Origin: Saccharomycopsis fibuligera x Saccharomycopsis cf. fibuligera | Taxonomy: Eukaryota; Ascomycota; Saccharomycetes; Ascoideales; Saccharomycopsidaceae | Reading direction: 5' to 3' | DNA: 64,000 bases | NCBI GenBank assembly: GCA_001936135.1 | Contig: CP012818.1 | Span: forward strand, 1,860,001-1,924,000 | In this document: one piece after another, positions 52,901-61,811 of the stretch | How positions within the stretch are numbered: position 1 is the first letter of the stretch | How the letters are laid out: each line of letters opens with the position of its first letter | Translations under genes and position numbers: made by a program | The notes under the pieces: model-generated | What the model saw: the letters and a program-made list of their open reading frames with translations, nothing else | The model's database searches: none | What the model was told of the DNA's origin: nothing

Positions 52901-54765
52901 TTGGGCACATTAGCATCAGGATTTGTCTTTCTATATCTTATTCTATTATTGTGAATTTCTTGCTTTAATTTATGAATGTCACTTCGTAAATAATTTTTAA
53001 ACTTTAGTACATGATTGACTAACGTTAAAAACACAAATATGTTATCTTGATTCATGTTAGTAATGTGGCCAATCAAATCTTGGTTCCGCTCATCGAAAAT
53101 TGAGTCATTAGCAAGTATGCGGCTGTCAGTTAGTTCAAGCTTGATAATTGAGAATGACCCAAAAAGCAAAATTTGCAAGATCTTTATTGGCTTAATTGAG
53201 TACATCTCAAATATCGACTTCATGACAGAATTTTCCATGTTTAGAGAGTTTTTCTTGTAATGGTTGATAAAGAAAAATTGATTATAAAATTCAAATGGTA
53301 GGGATAGCATAAAGCTTCCAATATTTTTGTACAAGTTTACCGATACATCAGTGACATCTCTAGCTGGCTCCTGTTTATGGGTGTCTTTGTCTTGTTTTCC
53401 GCTTTTTGATAAGGAGAACTTTGAGGTAGAAGTGCTTTTATCGTTACCGCTGTTGCATTTTAATTTTGATTGATATATTGAAAACTTCCGATCCAAGCTG
53501 ACTAGCTTGGCGAGTAGAACAAAAATTATATGTATTTCATTAAAATCAACTTTTTTAGCCCTGGCATCCGTCAACAGTAAGCCGTAGTCTTTATTTTCGT
53601 TTGAAGGTTCTTTATTGAGGTCACTAGACTCTGATCCTCTGGATTTAGGACGGAGCTCGCTACTCAAACCATGAATGATAGGTTGCAATCTTGCGGATAT
53701 GCTGTTGAAACCTGGAGATCTCCCATAACTTATACTGGAGCTCCTAGTGCGTAAATCATGGTTGATTGTGTGTAGGCTGTTTTCTAAGTTCAGATTTGGG
53801 CTTGCAGAGGAGCTATTCCTGTCTTTCTGAACAGGGTCCTTGTGGCCATGATGATGATGACTGTTATTAGGCATTAGTACCACATCTCCGGTAGTGAAAT
53901 TAATGCATTTTTTATAGTTGTGGAAAAGAACATAAAGAGTTTTCAAAAGCTCTATAAGTAAATCTTCATGGATATCGGTATCAGGATGTTTGAAAAAAAG
54001 CCACAATATGTCTTTTATGTTTGATATAATTAAGTTTGTCAATTTGACCACAAAAGACGCAAAATTTTTGATTGCTAAATAATCGTCGTTTTTCTTGTAA
54101 AGTAATAGAAACACCAATCGTACTGGGGCAATCAAGTACTTTAGGTTAATTCTTTGCGAGTCAGGATGTTCTGTGTGGTTAATGGAACAGCCTTCTATTA
54201 AAATCGTGATATTAAGAAGGATGTAGTATGGGCTCTTTTGCAAGCAAAGATTAAATTGATTAAATATGGATTTATTGATCAAAAGAGAGTTTGCAATAGC
54301 TAAGCAAAGCCGCACAAGCAAGATCTTGAGATCGAGGCTTCTGGATATGATGTAGGCGTCAGTAAGATTGTTGACGGCGGCAAAGAGCTTCGAAATAGAA
54401 GAGTAGCTGAAGAAGTTTGTGAGAATATCATGGTGTTTGCTAAGGGCGTTCAAGTAAGCAACTAAGTTGGACAACTGGTGCAAATCGGAGGCAGAAGAAA
54501 TGACATTATTTAGGGATTTGGACAAGATCAAGTCGATGATGGCGTTGAACTGGGATGCGGAGATGTTGTTTACGATGAAAGACTCTGACTCTTCATTAAT
54601 CATCGCAATATCTTGCTGAACATCGTTGTGCTGAAGGATACGCTGGAAAAGGAACTTGAAGAATCGGGGAGCGAGGGATGGTTGCCGGGCATTGCCTTGT
54701 AGTTGGGATAGCCGCTGATATTCACTAATGAGCAAATCCACGATACCGCGCTGTTCTTGCCGCAT
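49984..54765 (-). CDS. Large protein of unknown function, putative helical-repeat N terminus
   Basis: 1593 residues. The first ~300 are strongly alpha-helical and hydrophobic in pattern (for example GIVDLLISEYQRLSQL, YIISRSLDLKILLVRLCLA, LKYLIAPVRLVFLLLY), which suggests an armadillo/HEAT-like solenoid. A Ser/Asn-rich linker, more helices (about 400-680), a basic Ser-rich stretch and a second conserved-looking helical block follow (about 910-1160, with DELLVILACKVDGVGYLQKNYPKEF and FLIIFLGNDLFYLIFMFF). The last ~350 residues are Asn/Ser-rich and disordered. No signal peptide. I do not recognise the family and assign no function. It is divergent from the Rab5 gene (352 bp apart). Real coding is supported by length and normal codon use. 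Confidence 0.85.
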   Translation of the reverse strand: MRQEQRGIVDLLISEYQRLSQLQGNARQPSLAPRFFKFLFQRILQHNDVQQDIAMINEESESFIVNNISASQFNAIIDLILSKSLNNVISSASDLHQLSNLVAYLNALSKHHDILTNFFSYSSISKLFAAVNNLTDAYIISRSLDLKILLVRLCLAIANSLLINKSIFNQFNLCLQKSPYYILLNITILIEGCSINHTEHPDSQRINLKYLIAPVRLVFLLLYKKNDDYLAIKNFASFVVKLTNLIISNIKDILWLFFKHPDTDIHEDLLIELLKTLYVLFHNYKKCINFTTGDVVLMPNNSHHHHGHKDPVQKDRNSSSASPNLNLENSLHTINHDLRTRSSSISYGRSPGFNSISARLQPIIHGLSSELRPKSRGSESSDLNKEPSNENKDYGLLLTDARAKKVDFNEIHIIFVLLAKLVSLDRKFSIYQSKLKCNSGNDKSTSTSKFSLSKSGKQDKDTHKQEPARDVTDVSVNLYKNIGSFMLSLPFEFYNQFFFINHYKKNSLNMENSVMKSIFEMYSIKPIKILQILLFGSFSIIKLELTDSRILANDSIFDERNQDLIGHITNMNQDNIFVFLTLVNHVLKFKNYLRSDIHKLKQEIHNNRIRYRKTNPDANVPNTPSIDNIQFEKSLEFFQKLNFIDEISDFFEKFLLPFKNLNASISLDVLSNSRFTRLLREVEVILTMLSQNYSRNGSVTTDNTEPYLNTSSELEAESILTKSKKNKNKNGFSKNIEFTTDGTLDIDNEQPKSSRQLRKSKSTGILRNIHTKVNMSSGRRPSNTSTLASFSEKTNTKTPPRNDNANHSFTANTDIYGSSYSSPRSIQRKESTTRLSYSPFKMLGLSPKVSFSNLYNKYNHLRGGAGGATGTSTTSPKKDTKLGGKNMKNTYETKLVKNKPTLNKQESQKQSIVEPPNKPLDELLVILACKVDGVGYLQKNYPKEFNERNVKLVLANNCYSCLMKCCKNPFAPSAVKTLIIQIYFNLITEHSNAENEYDEDEYQQSEDTSFSTTYQNDVPYSRNSIRKFGNHLKTKKLDFGAEKKTSNTENYGKLESSITISSSSDFGKLNNGKSSVSELPLNGVRHSTSLDDDFYKSCHDDLAKASTINDFFLKFQNLKNLQKFLIIFLGNDLFYLIFMFFQSNNININEQELRIITEYLHLNYKSNLASKKLVTSAPNGLRNAPDFSKNQAGSKHNNRGMSVVLHFGNASENDTIFDKEISVENNQGNLEGLDFDMFQVSDDENEFVDISLLSKRSNGNIIAADVAASNADNGGGINHQKSFASGFPKIPFISNNTNKSPDGYANSYNGGSISTGRQLSNFGSISTKSSSIASRTKQFLSRQKSYKLGSGNSSPDPNLVSRFESFAFETNGNGNANGSSASDFGFKDSFASRANSSNKPLLNNIEESIDPKAPIVIIDRRSHQDYRDQNRHIHNHGYHNGHKISTGIHQRSPSFNSSPMKRDGMTNDNECNSWPPPQHHLRSKSTNDTIVISDHSTENHIDGLENGNVFDFVDTVNDRNANDKSNLIDGRPEDKVTNNDIIKVDNNSSAAFERGDKAAPVVRDRFSRSSLTSAEKYQEAEKFFSIIEKLSKK

Positions 54766-55117
54766 TGAGGGCGGCGGGGGTGAGCGGGGTGAACCACTTA
54801 GGAGGGTTTAATATGGGGAGGGTAACAGAATTATCGGTTTATTATGTAATATATAGCTATTCCGCCTTTGTGTATACCATCATAATGGGTCATATCGGGT
54901 TCTATTTAGGCGCCCTTCTACTATTGCTACTCCCACTTCTGCAATATTACATAATCTTGTATCGTCACCACTGCAAAACAATCAAACAATCAGTTAATTA
55001 CAAGTATCCGAACTGTCCTTTAGTGCCTTGTTGCCCCCTCTGGAGCGCACTACACTCTTGCCACCACCACAACCACCACCGCCACTACTTACTAACACAC
55101 TACCATAAACTCACATC
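54766..55117. promoter_or_regulatory. Divergent promoter region, 1593-aa gene / Rab5 gene
   Basis: 352 bp between starts. A + strand frame crosses it into the Rab5 gene in another phase and is not real. A CCACCACCACAACC tract lies just before the Rab5 start. A TACTAAC at 55088-55094 has no suitable acceptor before the ATG. Confidence 0.5.
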
Positions 55118-55735
55118 ATGGCTCAGGAGCCCGTTTTCGCTCAGTTCAAGTTGGTGCTTCTCGGTGAGAGCGCCGTCGGCAAGTCCTCCATCGTATACCG
55201 CTTTATCAAAGATCAGTTCGATGAGTTCAGGGAATCCACCATTGGCGCTGCCTTTCTAACCCAGAGCATCCAGCTCGACCCACAGACAACTGTCAAATTC
55301 GAGATCTGGGACACTGCTGGTCAGGAAAGATACAAGTCCCTCGCTCCGATGTACTACAGAAACGCAAACTGCGCGGTTGTCGTGTACGACATCACCAACG
55401 AACAGTCTCTCTTGAAGGCCAAATACTGGGTCAACGAACTCAAAAAATACTCTCTCAAAAATAAAGACATTGTCATTGCCTTGGTGGGAAATAAAACTGA
55501 TCTTAGTAGCGAAAGAAAAGTCGACAAAAACGTTGCCTTTGAATACTCCAGAGAAGAGAACTTGCTATTTTTTGAAGTGAGTGCTAAATCCGGCGAAGGG
55601 GTTTACCAAGTGTTTGAGCAGATCGCTCGCAAGTTGCCTATAAACAAGGAGACACCAAATACTCGCGGGAGCGCTGTCCCTGCTGTTGATTTAAGCAGAG
55701 GTGTCTCTTCTCAAGACTCTTCCTGTCAATGTTGA
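55118..55735 (+). CDS. VPS21: Rab5-type small GTPase (VPS21/YPT52 group)
   Basis: 205 residues. It directs early endosome fusion and vacuolar sorting. All G motifs are intact: P-loop GESAVGKSS (16-24), effector and switch [34 protein letters not shown], and SAKSGEG. The C terminus CQC is a CxC geranylgeranylation signal. The switch I and interswitch sequence is that of Rab5 (S. pombe Ypt5, S. cerevisiae Vps21/Ypt52/Ypt53). It lacks the insertions of S. cerevisiae Ypt52, so I favour VPS21, but the paralogue is not certain. No CTG codon occurs in its 206 codons, while CTC is used for Leu several times. Confidence 0.9.
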   Translation: MAQEPVFAQFKLVLLGESAVGKSSIVYRFIKDQFDEFRESTIGAAFLTQSIQLDPQTTVKFEIWDTAGQERYKSLAPMYYRNANCAVVVYDITNEQSLLKAKYWVNELKKYSLKNKDIVIALVGNKTDLSSERKVDKNVAFEYSREENLLFFEVSAKSGEGVYQVFEQIARKLPINKETPNTRGSAVPAVDLSRGVSSQDSSCQC

Positions 55736-56392
55736 TTTATCGCTGGTTGCTGCTTGCTTGTCATACAGCCACCATGCCTCATCTCATTATTATTTTATTA
55801 TTCTTTCTATTTCAATCTATTCCCTTCCAATCATCATTTTTTTTTTTCACTCGAGATATATAATTTAATCTTCATTTTGTTGTTGCTTTCATACTGACCT
55901 GACTGTTTTCTTTCCCCTCTGATTTAAGTTCGGTATTTTTTTATTTTGTCTTGTTCCATATTTTTGTTCTACTTTTGATCTATGACCTCCTTTCTGCACT
56001 TTGTTCTTCTCAGTACAGTGCCCTTAGCTGACTAGTTGCTAACTGAGCAGCACCAGTGCCACCCTCCAGCTCTGTGATTCTCGTCGTCCATGGGCTGCCG
56101 CTTGTCTTCCCTCCCTGTAGTATTGAGCTGTTTTGCCCATCGAATGCAGTCCACATATTTTGTTTCCCTTGGTAATTGGAACGTTTTATATGTGTCATGT
56201 GATCTTCACTCAAACGGCATCTAAGGACGACTGCCGCCATTTCAGCGGGGCATCTGCTGCTGCTACATGCTTTATTTTTATTTTGACTTTATTTTTATTC
56301 TTTTGCTTCTTTTGTTTTTAAGAATCATTCCACCAGCAGCAACGTCTCAACCTGGAACACCGGCTTGAACAAAAAATCAAGTTACCTGCACC
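55736..56392. other. Intergenic region, Rab5 gene to EAF gene
   Basis: 657 bp, pyrimidine-rich after the Rab5 stop and again just before the next start. No gene. Confidence 0.6.
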
Positions 56393-57706
56393 ATGGATGA
56401 GGCTAATGTTGTGTTGCCTGATGGCGAATACAATATCCAGATATCCTCGTCATTGCAGGAGAAACTCTCCCAGGTATCCAAGGGCCAAAATCCAGACATA
56501 AACTACGCCTCTGACACCGATGACGATCAGGGCCTATTCCAACTAAAATGTATGCCATTTGCTTTAGTATACTGCGCTTCTTTGTTGCTTCATTCACATT
56601 TTTACTAACATCTATTAGTCTCACAATACCCAACAACCCTTCTTCCCGACCCAGTATTCCAAATATACCCTAGGAAATCGTCCAATAGTCATTACTTAAT
56701 CTCCACTGATTCAACCACCAACAACAAAGAGCTTATTCTGGAAGGAAGTGCCTTAAAGACAAAAGACTCAGAATACGTGCTTGTTTTTGATAAAGAACTG
56801 CAAAATTTTAAACTATGTGGTTTGAGCTCAATTATTAGAATGAATAAACCGAGGAACACAAAGAAAAATAATGCTGAACTCAGTGAGCTTAGGGAACTAT
56901 ACGAAAATTCTAATTCCGTCCCCATTTCTACTGAAATCAGCAAAGATCTGCCAGTGCCAACAACAAATACAAAACAACCAAGAAGAGCAAAGAAATCTTT
57001 ACCAAAACCTGAAACTTCCCATTCTGCCTTATCGAGTCTGAACAAATGGGAAAATCTTGAAGTGAGTCAATCCGCCTCTGAACCACAAGAGAAAACTAGT
57101 GGTAGTTCCCCTAAAAGTATCAACAATGAAGAGGACGAGTTTGACTTTGACAATTTTGACCAATTTGATGACGGATTATCATTTCAACAAACCCAAGACG
57201 CAAAGCAAGACGAAATTTCACCACCTCCCGCTGCTTCTGTTTCTACTTCAAAGCCTATGAGACCAGAGTTTGCATCAAAGAAACTCCCTCAACCTTCGAT
57301 ATCTCCGTCAGCCCAAAACGCAACAACAAAAGATGCCACAACTAGCACCAAATCAGTACTCACTTCTCCGTTGGTATCCACACCAGGCAAACCAAGTAAC
57401 GTAGGCAACAAAAACCCTGGTGATCTGGACTTGGATTCTCTTGAAGATGAGCTTGAGGATGAGCTTGAAGAAATTCTTGGCGGTGAAGATAAAGAAGATG
57501 ATGACAACGAGGAATATTTCTCTGGATTTGAAATCGAGGAAGACCCAATCAATAACACTGAGTACAATGAGAAGAAACAAAAGCATACTGATACTGATAG
57601 CAATGATAGTCCTTTTGGTAAAGCAAGCACAAAACCAATCAGTTTGAGAGGTTTAGTGGAAAGTCAAAGAGATGAAGCTGATATTAGCAGTAGTGAAGAA
57701 GAGTGA
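56393..57706 (+). CDS. EAF-domain protein, candidate ELL-associated transcription elongation factor, two exons
   Basis: Exon 1 is 56393-56549, the intron 56550-56618, and exon 2 56619-57706, giving 414 residues. Joined at the splice, the N-terminal ~130 residues read PDGEYNIQISSSL ... GLFQLKF-SQYPTTLLPDPVF ... LILEGSALKTKDSEYVLVFDKELQNFKLCGL then SSIIRMNKPRN. This follows the EAF pattern: human EAF1 has [38 protein letters not shown] at the same place. The rest is Ser/Pro/acidic with Asp/Glu runs near 325-360 and ends SSSEEE, like the acidic activation tail of EAF proteins. EAF partners ELL to stimulate RNA polymerase II. S. pombe has one, and S. cerevisiae is thought to lack it. The similarity is judged by eye. 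It is convergent with NIC96. Confidence 0.72.
56550..56618 (+). other. Intron of the EAF-domain gene
   Basis: 69 nt. The donor is GTATGC at 56550, the branch point TACTAAC at 56603-56609, and the acceptor TTAG ends at 56618. Removing it joins CTA AAA T to TC TCA CAA in frame, and extends the protein into the 5' part of the long downstream frame. Confidence 0.88.
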
Positions 57707-58594
57707 AACAGTATTGTTTTGAGAGACTTCTTTGCTTTTTTTATAATCATATTTCTCTTGCTTGTTTACTAGTTGTTGTTTTACTCTTAATGCTTTTTAT
57801 GTACTCTCAAGATCTTTCTACTTTGCTCTGGTGTTTGGTTCTGTTTGTTTGGGGTGTTTGTTGATTGAAACTAGAAATCTTCATGCATTAAGACTAATGA
57901 TTTTTTCTTCTTGTCACTTTTGTTTAATTCTGCATTATCAGTGGTTAATTATTTGCTGCTTCTTCATAGCTGACTAGAGACAATTTACTTCTCTTTCTAC
58001 TTTCGATTTCAAGTTTCCTCTTTTTTCTTTTGTTTCCTCTTCTTTTCTCTTCTTTTCTCTTCTTTTCTCTTCTTTTCTCTTCTTTTCGTTTGTTTTCTTT
58101 CAGTTATATTTGCCTAATGTCATCTGTTTCTCTTTCTTTTTTAGTCTGTTCAGCCTACAATTCTATATTTTGTGTTTTAGTCAAATTAATCTGCTTTTTT
58201 TTTTTTTTTTTTTCGTCTCATCTCTTGTCATTATTTAATAGGATTATTATTATTATTTAAGTCGCATTACAGCTAAGCTGCAAATACGCTCACAGTATAA
58301 GAATACGTTTAAAATAATTAAGCCAATGTTATTTGTTTTTTTTTTTCAGGTACTTCATTTTGTAATATATATCTTGTAATCTAATTTCTGTGTTTACCCA
58401 TGTAAGTCTTTTCTCTAAGCCTTTGGAAGGAGCTCTTTTAAAGCTATTTATGCTACATCGTTCTCTAACAGAAATTTAAAAAACAAAATAAAACGAAAGA
58501 TAAACCATTAATGCTGCTGATATTAAATTGAACAAATATTTAACATGTTAAGTTATTTACTTTTTTATAAATATTTGGAAACCTTTTTCATCCA
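57707..58594. other. Convergent region EAF gene / NIC96
   Basis: 888 bp, very pyrimidine-rich. It holds a 10-bp tandem repeat at 58041-58086 and a poly-T run at about 58195-58213. Short frames within are simple-sequence products. No gene. Confidence 0.6.
58041..58086. repeat. TCTTTTCTCT tandem repeat, about 4.6 copies
   Basis: Four exact 10-bp units and a partial one, in the 3' flank of the EAF-domain gene. Confidence 0.92.
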
Positions 58595-61543
58595 CTAACT
58601 GTACAGCAATTCCAATTGAGTCAACTTAATATAAACCTCCTTTGACATTCTATACTGTACCATCCCAGCAAACATCATAATTTGCTTAGATATACTCACC
58701 AATTCTTTAACTTTTTCATTTTTCAATCCATCTTTTTGACTGTACTGGGTATCAGAATTTTTTTTAATTAATTGATTCACTGATGTCATTGCAATAAGCA
58801 ACAAATTACCAACGCTTTTAATCAAGTTATAATCAAGTTGCTGATGGTTGAATTCTTGACATTTGACACGAATTGATGCAAGGTTTTCAGTGCTGTTGAT
58901 TGGAATTAAATCCAAATCTTTGATAAGACTCAAGGTGTTTTCATGATTTCCGGCAATGAATTGAGTCTTAATTTTAGCAATTAGTAAAAGCTTCTTTAAT
59001 ACTTCTTTTGCCGATGATGTGATTTTGGATGGATTTAAATTGTAAACATTGAGTAATTTTTCTCCAATTTCAATTGGCGAATATTCTTGTTCATTTTCCT
59101 TGGAAATTGGTTGAAAAATATCGATGCTGCTCAATAAATCACCAAGCAATCTATTGATAATATTTATCACTTGATTATGATTTTCAGATAATTGATAAAG
59201 CAACAAACTATCATGCACTCTACCTTCTTCAGCCACTCGCTTAGCAGCTTGCTCAATGATTTCGTAAAGATACGAGCTTTTGGTTTCTTCATTGCTGCTA
59301 CTTTTGGCTGTGGCAGCGACGGTAGCAGTGGTACCAACAGCAGATTTGGTATGGTCACCATTAATGTACAACAATTGTTGACGACTCTCGATCCGGCCTG
59401 GATATCTGGAACCGTCTTTGTTGATGGTTCCTAAAAGCAAACTGAACTCTCTGGTTTCAATTACTAATTCTCTAATAGCTTCAAGAGTCAAATTGCTATA
59501 CTTGCTTTTCTTTTGCAAAGCACCATTACCGCCACTAGCAAGATTGATCAATAGCAAGTATTCTAAAGCAACTTTAGTGTCAGATACTCTAAAACTTCTA
59601 GTATAATATCCAATCAATCTTGCGTAATTGATTTCATTCAATCCATCCGAATTCACAAAAGTCAAATCATTTTGCTTGTTATTAGTAATTATCGAGTCAT
59701 AATCTTTGGCTCTAAGTAAGCCGTAGTAAGTCAAACCAATAGCTAAATGAATTGAGTCAATTTCACTGATTGAGAACGCATGTTTCACTGCTAACTCAAA
59801 TAAACCGCCAAGCAACAATACTTGGATAAAAATTGGATTATTCAAATTATTGTTGAAGTAACTAGCACCATAACTTATCAAATTCTTTTGAAACTCAACA
59901 AGAGTATATGATTCATGTTTGGACAATTTAGAAGTATCTTTGCTATTTTCGTTAATCAACATAAAGTTTGTCCAAAGCCAATCTTCAATACTGGCAAACA
60001 ATTTAGGCAAAGATTTCTTGCTCAAATCGCATTTACCAATAATCTTGTACACTGCATATCTATATGGATCCACATCTACTGAGTTCTTAATATTATTGTT
60101 GAAATCCTGTTGTACTGAGTTTTCTAATGAGGCAGACAACGAATGGTTGTCCAGGTCATCATTATTTTTAACAGAGTCGGCGAAGCTTCTCATATACGTG
60201 GAAAAATTTGAATCAATTTTATTAAAAATTGAGGCATTGTCATCAACAACTTCCACAGCTTCTTCGTAGCAACCACTTCTAATCAAGTAAAAAATCAATG
60301 CCCATATTGGTACATCGTTGACTACTAATAAATTTTTGCTAATATCCTCGTTTCCAAAAAGTCTCTTTTTCTGTGATTTGACATAGTACTTGACTTTATT
60401 CAAGTTTGTAGGTAAGCCATCATCATCAATAAGGGTGTCATCGCTAGGATCATTAATCTTTTTGTGGTAGATGACATTGACATGATTCAAGAATTGACTT
60501 TCAAGATATTTAGTACTTTTTCTGACAATTCTGTTTCTCAAGGCAGAAGAACTTTTGCTATTAAAATTGCTATATTGACTATAATAATATTGTTCTGGCA
60601 AAATGTTATTTTCAGATTCGTCAATAAACAAGGACAAAATTTTCCAGCACTCGCTTATTTGCTTAGTTTTACTATCAGTTGCTTCTTTTGTAGCGTCGAG
60701 AAAACAAGTAGCAACTGGGAAAGGTTTTAGCTGTTGGCGGAAATTGTTCAACTGGTATATTATAATTGAATATTTTTCAAATTTATCCCTCACTGAATAA
60801 TCATTTACGTTAGTAAGTTTGGCATCTTTTGGTAAATCAGTAAATTCACCACCTCCTAATCTTGGACCTAGCACTGAATGGCCGATAGTAGACTTGCCCC
60901 AGTTGTGAGTAGGCCTAGTATGCTCGTCATTGATTTTTCCATTTTGAGCAGCAGAGCCGTTTGATGAAGCAAAAGGTGTTGACACAGATGAGAAACTAGT
61001 TGAAGCAGTAGGCACAGCTCTACTACTGTTTGTTTTCATATATTTGATATCAAATCCAAACGATTTATAAATTTCATCCTTGCGTTTTCTCCAATCCATA
61101 GCAAGATTTTGACTTACAAAACTGTCAAAGTCTCTGGCTGCAGTTGTCAAAGACTGCTCAATAGCAGCCAAAATATTTTCATCCTTCTTGTTATCTAATT
61201 GATTGTCAAAATCAACAGTAGCAACCGCCGGAGCAGGAACAATGGAGTTCTCTAAAGAGTTTGGCAATTCAACAGATTTAATTTCGCTCTCTAAATCCTC
61301 AATTGCAATCCCACTTCCGGCCAACAAGTAGTGTGCTTTGGTGAAATTTGCCTCATTTGCAGATTTTTTACTTCTTGTGCTTTGCAACCTTTTCTTTAAT
61401 TCGTTAGATCCTAGCTGAATTGTTCCTAGCTCAGAAGAGGTAGTGGGCAAGTTTTTGGAAGACTCAATCAAGTCCTTTAAAAGCCTAGAGCCCTGTATGT
61501 TGGTGTTCACAGAGGGCTGGTCTTTACTCTTGACATCAAACAT
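58595..61543 (-). CDS. NIC96: Nucleoporin Nic96 (linker nucleoporin of the inner ring)
   Basis: 982 residues. Scaffold nucleoporin that anchors the Nsp1-Nup49-Nup57 channel complex through an N-terminal coiled coil. The start LLKDLIESSKNLPTTSSELGTIQLGSNELKKRL and then FTKAHYLLAGSGI matches yeast Nic96 (LNELLESSDNLPSASSELGSIQVSINELRRRV, YTKAHYLLANSG). Later landmarks also fit: VVNDVPIWALIFYLIRSG, DPYRYAVYKIIGKCDLS, DSIHLAIGLTYYGLL, GTINKDGSRYPG, and the end MMFAGMVQYRMSKEVYIKL. The alpha-solenoid covers about 250-982. Its length exceeds the yeast protein (839) through Ser/Asn-rich inserts near 170-215 and 755-775. It is divergent from the ANR2-like gene, 268 bp apart. Confidence 0.95.
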   Translation of the reverse strand: MFDVKSKDQPSVNTNIQGSRLLKDLIESSKNLPTTSSELGTIQLGSNELKKRLQSTRSKKSANEANFTKAHYLLAGSGIAIEDLESEIKSVELPNSLENSIVPAPAVATVDFDNQLDNKKDENILAAIEQSLTTAARDFDSFVSQNLAMDWRKRKDEIYKSFGFDIKYMKTNSSRAVPTASTSFSSVSTPFASSNGSAAQNGKINDEHTRPTHNWGKSTIGHSVLGPRLGGGEFTDLPKDAKLTNVNDYSVRDKFEKYSIIIYQLNNFRQQLKPFPVATCFLDATKEATDSKTKQISECWKILSLFIDESENNILPEQYYYSQYSNFNSKSSSALRNRIVRKSTKYLESQFLNHVNVIYHKKINDPSDDTLIDDDGLPTNLNKVKYYVKSQKKRLFGNEDISKNLLVVNDVPIWALIFYLIRSGCYEEAVEVVDDNASIFNKIDSNFSTYMRSFADSVKNNDDLDNHSLSASLENSVQQDFNNNIKNSVDVDPYRYAVYKIIGKCDLSKKSLPKLFASIEDWLWTNFMLINENSKDTSKLSKHESYTLVEFQKNLISYGASYFNNNLNNPIFIQVLLLGGLFELAVKHAFSISEIDSIHLAIGLTYYGLLRAKDYDSIITNNKQNDLTFVNSDGLNEINYARLIGYYTRSFRVSDTKVALEYLLLINLASGGNGALQKKSKYSNLTLEAIRELVIETREFSLLLGTINKDGSRYPGRIESRQQLLYINGDHTKSAVGTTATVAATAKSSSNEETKSSYLYEIIEQAAKRVAEEGRVHDSLLLYQLSENHNQVINIINRLLGDLLSSIDIFQPISKENEQEYSPIEIGEKLLNVYNLNPSKITSSAKEVLKKLLLIAKIKTQFIAGNHENTLSLIKDLDLIPINSTENLASIRVKCQEFNHQQLDYNLIKSVGNLLLIAMTSVNQLIKKNSDTQYSQKDGLKNEKVKELVSISKQIMMFAGMVQYRMSKEVYIKLTQLELLYS

Positions 61544-61811
61544 CTTGAAGGCAATGAAATATAATGAAACTGACTTTGTTTCGTGGCTGGTTGTTGTTTA
61601 CCTCTGGTTGTTTACGTTTTGGCAGTTTAGCGGTTAATTTTTTTATTGATTTTTGTTTGGAAGATTGCCAAATTCTGCGATGTATAAAGTAGGGTAATCA
61701 TATGTATATATCGATACATATTGTACAGTATACTGAACATGTAACAGCAGCGTAAAGAAAAGCCAATAGCAATAGAAACTACTATATGCACAACACCAAT
61801 AGGAAGGCATA
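61544..61811. promoter_or_regulatory. Shared divergent promoter NIC96 / ANR2-like gene
   Basis: 268 bp between start codons. A TATGTATATA-type AT-rich stretch at about 61698-61712 lies about 105 bp before the + strand start and may be its TATA region. Confidence 0.5.

Noticed and set aside
54765-55259. A 164-codon + strand frame overlapping the Rab5 gene
   Set aside because: It reads the Rab5 coding sequence in the wrong phase, and its start lies in the opposite gene's start region.
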